Source of the DNA: DASQYE01 sp036389675
GTDB lineage: Bacteria; Acidobacteriota; Blastocatellia; Pyrinomonadales; Pyrinomonadaceae
Reading direction: 5' to 3'
DNA: 64,000 nucleotides
Assembly (NCBI GenBank): GCA_036389675.1
Contig: DASVWI010000012.1
Location: 248,001-312,000 of the forward strand
Shown here: piece after piece, positions 36,504 to 44,783 of the stretch
Numbering within the stretch: position 1 is the first letter of the stretch
Layout: each line of letters begins with the position of its first letter
Notes under the pieces: generated by a model
The model's database searches: none
Told to the model about the DNA's origin: nothing
Seen by the model: only the letters and a program-made list of their open reading frames with translations
Made by a program: the position numbers and the translations under genes

Positions 36504-39500
36504 CTAAGCAGGAGGCGGTGCGGTGAAGTGATACTCTCCTTCATATAGCCCTGTGACCGAAAGATCGTCGCCGCGAATCCGTCCGTGACAACTCTGCATC
36601 TGGCCCGCCGAGTCCTCGAACAACATCCGGACAGAATCGCCTTCGATTGTGTAGACGCCGCGCCGGTCGCGCTCGTTCGGAACAAAATCGCTGGCCGTAT
36701 TCATACCCCACACCATGGAGTGATAGACCGTTCCGTCCGCGCCAAACTTGAGACAGTGCGACATCCAGCTCCAGTCCTTCTCCGGGTGCGTCCAGTCTAT
36801 ACACTCTACAGGCGTCAGGTACGCTCCGTCGAAGCGCAGCGGCGGCGCTGGCGTCGGCGGCGCGCCGGTGAAATCCGGTATGGCGACAAACTGGTATCTG
36901 GCGTGTGTGAGGTGGACTCCGTTATGAGTGCCGTCAAGGCTCAGGGTGTTATCCCCGACCAGACCCGTGTAGCTCCACACGCCGCCTTCCTCGCCCTTCA
37001 CCTTAAAAGTCATCCTGACACGGCTGCCGCTTGCGTCATAGCGCCCGACCCTCGCCGTCCCGTCGCGCAACTCCTCGCCCAGCCATCTGGTCGCATCCTC
37101 CGGCGTGCCTTCGGTCGTCGAAATGCTAATCACCCTGCCGTCCGGGTAGAACCTGAACCACTCGCGCCGCTGCGTCGGATGAGTGAAAGGCTGATGATAC
37201 ATCCCGTCAAAACGCAACGGCGAGGGAGCGGGCGCGAGCGCTTCAAGCATCGCCCTCAAAAGGGCTTGGTTGTCCTCGGCGCTGCGCCACATGAAGCACT
37301 GCGACGGATCGAGAGCGTCGCCCAGAGACTTGTGCGCGGGGCCTTCGTAAGCGATGCGGACGGGCAGCGGGCGCGGGCCTTCGCCTCTCTGCGCGAGCTC
37401 TCGCGCGGCCTTCACGGCGGCGATGATGACCGCATCCCATGCCGATTGCTTTGTGATGATAGGGATGACCAGCTCGACACTTCGCAGCCCGGCCATCCAT
37501 GCCGCTTCATTTGTTAAAGAGCCGTCGATCATAACCATGTGCCCGCGCCCGCGCAATTCCGACGTGATCAGGTCATGCACTTCCGAGCCGGACGCCCAAT
37601 CGGTACTGACGATCAGCGCACGGCTTGGCGGCGCAACCGGCTCGACCCACTCCGTCGCGGCTATAGTCTCCGCCTGAGCCTCCACGGGCGGAACGTACAT
37701 CACGACCGTCGGCTCTCGTTTGGCCCACATGATATCGCTGTCGATAATCTGGCTGTGCCCGAAACACCTGGCCGCGACCGCTTCTTCGCGGCCCGCCTGT
37801 GTGCCCCCGCGGCTTCGCCTGATGAACCATGCCTGCTGGCTGGCCGTGCTTCGGAGTGCGGCGTAGAGGTCGCGGTTCTCTTCGCGCTCGTCCGTATCCC
37901 AATGCTCCCCGATTACCCATAGGACGTGCTGCCCGCGATAACGCTCTCTGAAGGCGCGCAGTTGGCCCAGGACGGACGTGAGCATCTCTCTCGGACGAAG
38001 CGAGCCCTCGTCGCGGTAATAGAGCAGGCGCTGCACGTCCGCCGCGCGCAACATCTCCGCCGGCTCCGTCCAACGACTGCCGACAAAGCTCTGACGGACT
38101 TCATAGCCGCGCCCCTGCATGGCCTGAGCGAGGGCCAGCGTCAACGCACGCGTCAACACCTCGACATCGCCGCGCACGTCCATGCCCGCCTGCGTCACAA
38201 TATAAGCCACTTCGCGCTGCCGCTCCTGCTCCGATTCGCGCCCGTAGTAAAGCGCCTCCTGATTGAGCAGGCGGTGCAGCAGCATTTGCGACGAATAGGC
38301 CAGCTCGGTCGGGACGAGGCTGTCCAGATTGCCCCTGTGCGTGAGCCCCGCGTAGCCGCCCATCGCGTAAGTCTGCATGCCGCCCTGCCGGCTGGCAGCC
38401 CGGCTGACTCGCGGCAGCAGCCGCAGGACTTGAGTCAGGGCGAGCCGCACGGCGGGAGGCAGGTCGAGCAGGTTGAAGAGGTCGAGCATCTCTCGCGGGT
38501 CTGGCGTGCCAGCGAAGCGCGGCCCGTAGCGATGGATGAATCGCAGCTCGTCCGAGTCCATTCGTCGCAGGTTCGCCTCCATCCGCGCCATCGCCTCCGC
38601 CGGAAGAAGACGGCTGAGATTCGGCCTCTCGGCGACGGGCGTTTCGCGCCAGATAGCGGCCCTCTCAGCATGATTCAACTCCGCTCCCAGCCGCTTACTG
38701 AAAGCCACTGCCGCCTCGCCCCCGCCCGGCACGCCGTAAACTTCAGGGAAGCTCACGCCCGCGACCAGCCGTGCGATGACTATCCCGGCCATCGCGTCAG
38801 AGATGCTCCAAGTGCTTACCTCGCGTAATAGAGGATGAGCGGCGAGCCTCGTCAAAAGATTCAGGTAAGCGGAAGTGTCGACCCCCGAAGGCAGATGTGC
38901 CGGGCGCGCGATTTCCAGTCGGGAGCGCGGCTGTGTGAGCAATGCGCCGAGGTCTTGAACGACGCAGAGCGGCGGGCACACGCCCGTCGAGGCGGCGCTG
39001 CGAAGCCATGCGGCGGGCCGCGCCGGCATGCCCGGCACTGCGTGTGAAAGAGGCAGCGTTCGCAGATGCTCGCGCAGAGACGTGTTCGCCGCCGCCGACG
39101 ATGCCTCGCGCTCCTGCTCTTCTGCCCCCGATTGCTTCGCCTGTGGGCCAACCCTCAGCTCGGAGATGTCCCAGAGCTGTAAATCATGCGTTGGCCCACC
39201 GGTGAAAGTCGCGATCAGGTTGCCGTCGGCGCTCACCGAGAGCGGGCGCACGTACCCCCTGCCGTCAGAGCCTCCCGCCATCGGTTGTGCATATATCAAG
39301 CGCCCGCTCTCGGCATGCAACAGTCGCAAGCTGTTCTCCGAGCGGGCGACGATGAGGGCGGCATCCGGCGTCCACGCGAGCGCCAGAAGATTACTGACGG
39401 GCGTTGCTTCGCGCAGGGCGCGGCCCGTCTCGGCTTCCGTTAACAGGAGACTGAACTTTGGATCGTCACCCGAGCGCGCGTCCGTTTTCATCAGGTCTGA

Positions 39501-40736
39501 GGCGAGCGTCGCGCCGTCGGGCGAGAACGCGACCGTCCGCGCCGTGTGCTTCAGGATATGCGACTCGAAGCGGTTGGGCAGATGCCATATCCGCACAGTT
39601 CCGTCGCCCGATGCAGACGCCAGCCGTTGCGAGTCGGGCGAAAAGCTGATGCTCCACACGACCCCCGTGTGTCCGAGGAGCGTGAAGGCGAGCCTCTGCA
39701 TGGCATACTTGCGCGGGTCTTTATCCAAATCCCACAGCTTGATGGTTCGGTCATTTGAGGCCGTCGCCAGCATCCGCCCGTCGGGCGAGAAGGCGACGCA
39801 GTTGACGTAACTTGTGTGGCCGCTCAGCCGCCGCAGGATGCGGCCCGTCCGCGCATCGTAGAGCCAGACGCCGTACTTGCTGTTGTAGTCCCTGTTGCGC
39901 CTCTCTCCCGTGCAGGCGAGCGTGTGCCCGTCGGGAGAGAACGCCACGCTCAGGGCCATGGGCCAATGATCTTCGCGCTTCCACAAGAGCCTTCCCGTCT
40001 CGACATCCCAGACGCGCACGCTCTGGTCGTATGAGCCGGAGGCGAGCAGCGACGTGTCCGGCGAGAAGGCCAGGGAGGCGGGAAAATCCGAGTGGCCGGA
40101 GAGGCGGCGACCCTCTCGAATCCACGCCGTGCGCTCGATCAATGTTTCGGCTGAAGCCTTCATGGCTGCGGATGTTTGCCGGCGCGCCGCCGGCTCTCCC
40201 TTCGGCGGAAGCGCTTCAATGATGTCCAGTAGTTTATTAGAGCTCTCTTCCCATGAGTCGAAGTCCACCGCAATCGGACTGAGCGCGGCGAAGCTGCGTA
40301 CATCCTCGGGCAAATCTTCGGCTCGGGGCATCCGGCAAGCCGGCAGCAGGATGGGAATCACGTGCAGCCCGCAACGGATGGCCGTGGCGAGAAACAGGCG
40401 CAGATAATCAAGCTCATCGGCGAGATTGTTTTTGCCCTCATGATCGCGGAGCCAGTGCCTGCCGACGAGCACCGGCATCACGTCGCTGGCCTTGATCGCC
40501 TCTATCGCCGCCTCGGAGACATCCGCGTGCTGTAGATAAAGCAGGTCATATTCTTCGAGAAACTCTCTCCACCTGTTCGCCTGCGCTCTGCCCTTCTTGC
40601 CGCGCCTGTAGAAAAAATTAAAGCCGTAGATAATTCGCCTGCTGTCGAAACGCGTACTCAGCTTTTCATACAGCTGATGGGTATAGTGTCCGCTGTCGGT
40701 GTGGCGGGCCGCAATGAAAATTCTCGGCGCTTTCAT
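36504..40736 (-). CDS. TIR / WD40 propeller / vWA-like / TIR-like giant protein
   Basis: A 1410-residue multidomain protein. Residues 1-175 are a TIR_2-type domain (VMPVLVGRHWLRD, VIPILL, MPRAEDLPED). Its catalytic-Glu position in the DxVRLEI motif is Phe115 (DYLRLFL), so NADase activity is doubtful. Residues about 212-525 hold roughly seven WD40-like blades (AFSPDG, IKLWDL, VRIWHL). A helical region follows. Residues about 840-1000 look like a degenerate vWA domain: EVAYIVTQAGM replaces the DxSxS motif. About 1037-1165 is a second TIR-like fold (SRALIVSTDWASG, VELVIPIITKQ). Two related beta-rich repeats, each opening PLRFDG, end the chain. The ATG at 40736 is preferred to 40757 because it begins the TIR domain and has GGTGAGAGG upstream. 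It probably joins sensing (propeller) to MoxR-driven remodelling; this is inference. Confidence 0.87.
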   Translation of the reverse strand: MKAPRIFIAARHTDSGHYTHQLYEKLSTRFDSRRIIYGFNFFYRRGKKGRAQANRWREFLEEYDLLYLQHADVSEAAIEAIKASDVMPVLVGRHWLRDHEGKNNLADELDYLRLFLATAIRCGLHVIPILLPACRMPRAEDLPEDVRSFAALSPIAVDFDSWEESSNKLLDIIEALPPKGEPAARRQTSAAMKASAETLIERTAWIREGRRLSGHSDFPASLAFSPDTSLLASGSYDQSVRVWDVETGRLLWKREDHWPMALSVAFSPDGHTLACTGERRNRDYNSKYGVWLYDARTGRILRRLSGHTSYVNCVAFSPDGRMLATASNDRTIKLWDLDKDPRKYAMQRLAFTLLGHTGVVWSISFSPDSQRLASASGDGTVRIWHLPNRFESHILKHTARTVAFSPDGATLASDLMKTDARSGDDPKFSLLLTEAETGRALREATPVSNLLALAWTPDAALIVARSENSLRLLHAESGRLIYAQPMAGGSDGRGYVRPLSVSADGNLIATFTGGPTHDLQLWDISELRVGPQAKQSGAEEQEREASSAAANTSLREHLRTLPLSHAVPGMPARPAAWLRSAASTGVCPPLCVVQDLGALLTQPRSRLEIARPAHLPSGVDTSAYLNLLTRLAAHPLLREVSTWSISDAMAGIVIARLVAGVSFPEVYGVPGGGEAAVAFSKRLGAELNHAERAAIWRETPVAERPNLSRLLPAEAMARMEANLRRMDSDELRFIHRYGPRFAGTPDPREMLDLFNLLDLPPAVRLALTQVLRLLPRVSRAASRQGGMQTYAMGGYAGLTHRGNLDSLVPTELAYSSQMLLHRLLNQEALYYGRESEQERQREVAYIVTQAGMDVRGDVEVLTRALTLALAQAMQGRGYEVRQSFVGSRWTEPAEMLRAADVQRLLYYRDEGSLRPREMLTSVLGQLRAFRERYRGQHVLWVIGEHWDTDEREENRDLYAALRSTASQQAWFIRRSRGGTQAGREEAVAARCFGHSQIIDSDIMWAKREPTVVMYVPPVEAQAETIAATEWVEPVAPPSRALIVSTDWASGSEVHDLITSELRGRGHMVMIDGSLTNEAAWMAGLRSVELVIPIITKQSAWDAVIIAAVKAARELAQRGEGPRPLPVRIAYEGPAHKSLGDALDPSQCFMWRSAEDNQALLRAMLEALAPAPSPLRFDGMYHQPFTHPTQRREWFRFYPDGRVISISTTEGTPEDATRWLGEELRDGTARVGRYDASGSRVRMTFKVKGEEGGVWSYTGLVGDNTLSLDGTHNGVHLTHARYQFVAIPDFTGAPPTPAPPLRFDGAYLTPVECIDWTHPEKDWSWMSHCLKFGADGTVYHSMVWGMNTASDFVPNERDRRGVYTIEGDSVRMLFEDSAGQMQSCHGRIRGDDLSVTGLYEGEYHFTAPPPA

Positions 40737-40797
40737 TCCCCTCTCACCAGGGCACAAGCCATCGGTCGGCCTCTCGATTCACTCTGCCGCCAGCCTT

Positions 40798-41910
40798 TCA
40801 ACGTCCGGCATCGCCGAAGGTGACGGCCCCGAAGGAGAGGCGCTGTCGTGTGCTCTCCGTGGTGAAGGCCAGCAGCGGGCGCAGGCTCTGTATAAATTCG
40901 CGGCTCAGGTGCACATAGTCGGTCGGGATGCCGTTTTCCGCGATGACGGTTTCGACGAGCGGGCGGAATTTGAGAAAGTATTCGTTGCCGCGGCGGTTAA
41001 TACGCATCGCCGCATCATCGTCGCCCGGCGCGCGCAGCAGTTTTTCAATCTCTTCGAGGACGGGCCAGAAGCGCTTCCCCCCCTGCTGCCGCCGCCCGGC
41101 GCGTGTGCCCGCGCGAAAGTAATCGTACGCCTCGTAGAAATCCAGTATGAAGGCGCGGCTGTCTCCACGCCGGCGCAAGGCTTCAAGCAGCAGCCCGACG
41201 TTGCGGCAGGCGTGGCGCGTCTCCGGCATGGAGAGCCATCGCCGCCGCACCCAGCGGGCGATCCGCGCGTCCTTTAAGAGCATGGCGATTGTCTTCAACC
41301 AGGCGCTATCGCTCCGCCACCCGTAAGCTGCGGAAGTCTGCTTCGCCGTCCAGCCGGGCAATAGCTCTGCGGCCAGAGCTTCGAGCGCAGAGGGAGTGTA
41401 TACGTCCATTGACCAGAGGGCGGTGAGCGGGCTGCGCTCGATGAGAGCGCGGATGAGGGCGGCGCGCCGGGCACTTACGCGCGCCATAGCACCGGATGCG
41501 CCGCGCAGGACAGCGTGAAAGGCGAGCGCTGCGTTCGTCTTGCGTGCGATTGGCAGGGCCGCGACCAGCGCCTCTGTGAACTCGTCATGGAGCGCGGCAT
41601 CGTCGTCCTTTTCTGCGAGCTGCTCCCAGCGCTCGGGAGCGATGCAATTATTGACGGCGAGGGCCAGCCCGAAAACCAGCGCGGGGGCTTTTATCCCATC
41701 CATGTCCGCGCCCATTTCGATCAGCAACGCGCTCAGACATTGGCCGAAGGCTTCAGAGAGGGCCGGGTGCGGAGCGCCGGAAATCTCGCGCAGCGTCGCC
41801 GCCTCCGCGACGAGCGCCGTCAGGGCTTGCGGGCGGTTGTCGCGCACCGTTAAGAGAAAGCGGAAAATCCTTTCTTCAAGAAGCGGCACAGGCGCAGGCT
41901 CTAACCACAT
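40798..41910 (-). CDS. Helical 370-residue operon protein, unknown
   Basis: I do not recognise a family. The 370 residues are predominantly helical and lack membrane segments or a signal peptide. Points of note are an N-terminal LEERIFRFLLTVRDN, a central repeated-helix region (about 60-260, HEAT-like in feel: AALIRALIERSPL, LLLEALRRRGDSR) and a C-terminal region with YVHLSREFIQSLRPLLAF. The ATG at 41910 overlaps the 76-residue gene by 10 bases, so translation is probably coupled to it. The TIR-WD40 gene follows after 61 bases. The position between JAMM/small-protein genes and the giant protein suggests an adaptor. No catalytic motif was found. Confidence 0.72.
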   Translation of the reverse strand: MWLEPAPVPLLEERIFRFLLTVRDNRPQALTALVAEAATLREISGAPHPALSEAFGQCLSALLIEMGADMDGIKAPALVFGLALAVNNCIAPERWEQLAEKDDDAALHDEFTEALVAALPIARKTNAALAFHAVLRGASGAMARVSARRAALIRALIERSPLTALWSMDVYTPSALEALAAELLPGWTAKQTSAAYGWRSDSAWLKTIAMLLKDARIARWVRRRWLSMPETRHACRNVGLLLEALRRRGDSRAFILDFYEAYDYFRAGTRAGRRQQGGKRFWPVLEEIEKLLRAPGDDDAAMRINRRGNEYFLKFRPLVETVIAENGIPTDYVHLSREFIQSLRPLLAFTTESTRQRLSFGAVTFGDAGR

Positions 41911-42131
41911 AGCATTCTTTCAATCTCTTCCGCGCCAACCTCGGCCAGCAGTTTTTCCAGCAGGGGCGCATACATGCTGTCGCCCAGAATCTCTACGCCC
42001 TCATCCGTGACGGTGATGCGAAGTCGCACCCGCCTGACTTCGGCTTGAAGATAATCTTCGTCGGTAATCAAATCCGGCAGATGCGCCACAAAGCGCAGCC
42101 GCACCGACCGCCCCCCTTCGCCCTCGCTCAT
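41901..42131 (-). CDS. 76-residue protein ending in Cys-Gly, candidate modifier
   Basis: A 76-residue acidic protein, real because it is overlapped on both sides: four bases with the JAMM gene (ATGA) and ten with the 370-residue gene. It reads as two or three beta strands (RSVRLRFVAHL, RRVRLRITVTDEGVEIL) and a C-terminal helix (YAPLLEKLLAEVGAEEIERML), ending Cys-Gly. The length equals that of ubiquitin, and the chain ends in a single glycine, but I cannot show a beta-grasp fold from the sequence, and the helix comes at the end rather than after the first hairpin. It could be a modifier, a JAMM partner or a small adaptor. Confidence 0.65.
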   Translation of the reverse strand: MSEGEGGRSVRLRFVAHLPDLITDEDYLQAEVRRVRLRITVTDEGVEILGDSMYAPLLEKLLAEVGAEEIERMLCG

Positions 42132-42802
42132 GCCCTGCCTCCTTGCTGTGGCTCAGACCCCGCGACCTGAAACGGACACTCGATCAATTTCCCGTCCGCC
42201 CCTCTTTGAAAACAGCGAACCTTACGCTCGCGGCTGTGAGGCTTAATGTTGACGAGGACTGCGACCTGCCATGGCTTTGTCAGAAAGCGCCGATGAAGAT
42301 TCTGGTCCAAATCGGAGAGCCCGAAACGTTCGCTCCCCTTAAAGAGGTGCGTGTGAAACCATCCGACGAGTTGCTTGTCCCGATGTTCGCGCGCGCGCAG
42401 GCGCGTCATGCGACTCCACGTTTCGCCCGTGAACAGTAGCGAGCCGCGCTTTCCCTGTGCCGCTTCGGCGGGCACGACATCCGTTATCTCCAGTAGCCAG
42501 CGAAAGCCCGCGTCTGTTTCCGCTTCGGGGCTGGACGGCTGGCGAAAAGCCCTGCCTATCAGGTAGCCGCCGTTCTCCACCTCCGCGCTCAACTCCATCC
42601 CGCCGAGGAGCGCGCGATAGACTTCATCGCGCATCAAGACGAGCCCGTTGCCCTCCGTGCCCGACCCTTGCGTGAGAAGCTGTGTGTAGCTCTCCGGGGC
42701 ACGCAGGGGAAGCGGCGCGGACTCCACCCTTGTAAAGACCGTTCGCTCGCGGTCTAAGGCGAGCGCGGGAAGCTTGAAGACGCCCTCGACCTCGTCGTCC
42801 AT
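42128..42802 (-). CDS. JAMM/JAB metalloprotease (deubiquitinase-like)
   Basis: A 224-residue JAB/MPN+ domain protein. The JAMM residues are present: Glu76 in VENGGYLIG, His150 and His152 in GWFHTHLF, Ser163 and Asp166 in GLSDLD. The spacer between HxH and the Ser is ten residues rather than the commonest seven, owing to a short insertion (FKGSERFG). The active zinc site therefore looks intact. JAMM peptidases cleave isopeptide bonds or process ubiquitin-like precursors. N-terminal residues 1-45 form an extension without a recognised domain. The ATG at 42802 follows the E2-fusion stop by two bases, and its own stop overlaps the 76-residue gene. It is probably the deconjugating or maturing enzyme of this operon. 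Confidence 0.92.
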   Translation of the reverse strand: MDDEVEGVFKLPALALDRERTVFTRVESAPLPLRAPESYTQLLTQGSGTEGNGLVLMRDEVYRALLGGMELSAEVENGGYLIGRAFRQPSSPEAETDAGFRWLLEITDVVPAEAAQGKRGSLLFTGETWSRMTRLRAREHRDKQLVGWFHTHLFKGSERFGLSDLDQNLHRRFLTKPWQVAVLVNIKPHSRERKVRCFQRGADGKLIECPFQVAGSEPQQGGRA

Positions 42803-42804
42803 CT

Positions 42805-43698
42805 TTAGTTCGGGCCTCCGGCGAGAGGCCTGAAGCTCAGACGCGGGCGCTCCTCATTTTCAAAGAGCGCGAGCAGCTCGTGCACAGGGCCTTGAAACGG
42901 CGAGCCGCCGATGTTCTGAATATGCGGCCAGTGCCGAGCCTCAGCCGCCCACTCCGCGGCCCTCACGTTAAGCGGGCTCGTCATGTCGAAGTTACGATAC
43001 TGAACCATCTCAGCGAGCATCGTGACGAGGCGCGCGAGACCCAGACCCGGCAGGTAGCGATCCATCAGGACGCCGAGACACACCGCGCCGTCTTCCGTGC
43101 GAATGTTCGGATGAAAGATCGGCGTCGTCCAGCGCACGAACGGAGCTTTACGCGGATACTCCGCGCCGAGCGTAATCTCGACGCGATGCTCGTTTGACAG
43201 TAGAGGCGTGTGCCCGTCCTCAGAGAGCGCGCGAAAGCTCGGATAGTCGAACGTGATCTTATAGACGGTCGGCGCGTGCGTCAGGTTCGGCTCGAATCTG
43301 ATGTGCTTGTTCCACTTCACCAGCTCGTTCATGTCCTGATGATCGGCGACGAGCGCGCGCACGCGCTCGCGTTCATCCACGGCCCCGGCGATGGATTCGG
43401 GAAAGATGCGCAGGGTCGCGCCCCTCGACAGCCCGGCATCCTCGACCGTCTGCTCTCCGCGCAGACGCTTTGTGCGATCCGGGTTCTCGGGGTCAACCAG
43501 CTCGACGACGGCGCGCTGGCCGCGCCCGTGCCCGTCCTGCGTGGGCCAGCCGCGCTCTTCAAAAAAGTCTGCGGCCAGACGGCTCAGCTCCGTGTCGGCT
43601 GGCAACTCGCACTCGAATCGCTCCCCGGCTGTGTCCTCGATGAAGACCTGCACGAAATCTTTTCCCACCTCGACGGCTGGAGTCTCACAAATATCCAT
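42805..43698 (-). CDS. Ubiquitin-like domain fused to E2 conjugating enzyme
   Basis: A 297-residue protein. Residues about 14-100 read as a ubiquitin-like beta-grasp of the YukD/TmoB type (VQVFIEDTAGERF ... EDAGLSRGATLRIFPES). Residues about 110-265 are a full E2 fold: YPRKAPFVRW, then FHPNI with the His196-Pro197-Asn198 motif, and the catalytic Cys207 in DGAVCLGVL, with the usual downstream helices. HPN plus Cys indicates an active E2. The Ubl domain lacks a free Gly-Gly where it joins the E2, but the whole protein ends LAGGPN, so removing two residues would expose a Gly-Gly. Start: ATG 43698, ten bases after an excellent AAGGAGG; a GTG at 43728 contains that ribosome site and is rejected. 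JAMM follows two bases downstream, TPR precedes by 102. Confidence 0.92.
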   Translation of the reverse strand: MDICETPAVEVGKDFVQVFIEDTAGERFECELPADTELSRLAADFFEERGWPTQDGHGRGQRAVVELVDPENPDRTKRLRGEQTVEDAGLSRGATLRIFPESIAGAVDERERVRALVADHQDMNELVKWNKHIRFEPNLTHAPTVYKITFDYPSFRALSEDGHTPLLSNEHRVEITLGAEYPRKAPFVRWTTPIFHPNIRTEDGAVCLGVLMDRYLPGLGLARLVTMLAEMVQYRNFDMTSPLNVRAAEWAAEARHWPHIQNIGGSPFQGPVHELLALFENEERPRLSFRPLAGGPN

Positions 43699-43800
43699 AG
43701 CGATTTTTCCTCCTTGCGGTTGGTTCACAACCGACCGTTTGCCTTCCGCTTCACTCGTCTGAAAGTAATCCCCGAGTTGGCGCTGCTCTGCTTCGGACTC

Positions 43801-44763
43801 TCACTTTGCGAAAGCCTGAGCGAAATCGATCTTCCCCTGATTGAAAGCCTCCGCGAGAAACAGTCGCCCTTTCCGGCCCATCCGTTTGAAATAGAGCGCG
43901 GCGTAGTTACGCTGCCTCTCTGTGCCCTCGAAAAGATAATGCCTGATGCGCTGCTCGCCGTGCGAGGTTTGCACCAGCCCCAGAGCATAGTCAACCAGAT
44001 GTGTCATCGCCATGCGCGGCTCGCTCTCAAGCGTGTGCATCAGGTAATCAACGTCGGATACATTTCCGGCGCGACCTCTGGCGATAAAGGCGGCGTGCCT
44101 TCCCGGCTCGACTTCGGTTCGATCATCGGCGGGCAGCTCACGACTCCACTCGGCCAGCCGCTCCGCCAACTCTTCGCTGAGCAGGCGGTTTCCTTTAACG
44201 GCCACGGCGTAAGCTCGCGCCGCGCGCACACGCTCCGCATTGTATTGCGGCCCGTAGCACAGGAGCGCCTTTTCATAAGCGACCTGCAAGATGTCGTCGC
44301 GCCGGACCTTCAGGCCAAACTCTCCGAGCGCCTCCCAGCAGTCTCCGCGTGTCAGTGCGTCGCGCTGAAGCGATTCGTCTTCGACTATCGCGCGTGCCCG
44401 CAAGTAAGTTTCGCGCGCAGCATGCGCCGACTTCATTCTCGTCTGGCAGAGAGAGATTCCCAGCAGAGCCTTCACGAGCGAGACCGTATCCTCCGCTTTG
44501 ATCGTCGTCATCCACATTTCATACCGCGCCTGCGCTTCCGCGTCACGACCAGCTGCCGTCAGCATAGATGCCGACTGCTCATAATCGTTGACTCGCAGGT
44601 AAAGCTCCGCCGCCCTGTCTGTCTCGCCCGCCTCGCTCCAACAGAGGGCCGCATCCTGCCACATCTCCAACTGCTCGTAATTGAGTGCTGCCCGGCGCAT
44701 GCAATCCCTCATGAGCCAGACGCGCTGCCCTTCAGGCAGGTTAAAGATATCGGGCGTGACCAT
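43801..44763 (-). CDS. TPR-like repeat protein of the operon
   Basis: A 320-residue helical protein with TPR/SEL1-like repeats. Good examples are MWQDAALCWSEAGETDRAAELYLRVNDYEQSASMLTAAGR near residues 36-75, and RDDILQVAYEKALLCYG around 158-174. The C-terminal part (about 235-320) contains short helical hairpins (DYLMHTLESEPRMAMTHLV, RNYAALYFKRMGRKGRLFLAEAF) that resemble HEAT repeats. No enzymatic motif or signal peptide. The ATG at 44763 has AAGGGTGATG upstream. It lies 20 bases after the E1 stop and precedes the E2 fusion. It probably scaffolds substrates or E1/E2; that is inference from repeat type and position. Confidence 0.8.
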   Translation of the reverse strand: MVTPDIFNLPEGQRVWLMRDCMRRAALNYEQLEMWQDAALCWSEAGETDRAAELYLRVNDYEQSASMLTAAGRDAEAQARYEMWMTTIKAEDTVSLVKALLGISLCQTRMKSAHAARETYLRARAIVEDESLQRDALTRGDCWEALGEFGLKVRRDDILQVAYEKALLCYGPQYNAERVRAARAYAVAVKGNRLLSEELAERLAEWSRELPADDRTEVEPGRHAAFIARGRAGNVSDVDYLMHTLESEPRMAMTHLVDYALGLVQTSHGEQRIRHYLFEGTERQRNYAALYFKRMGRKGRLFLAEAFNQGKIDFAQAFAK

Positions 44764-44783
44764 TTCAGCATCACCCTTGCGGC

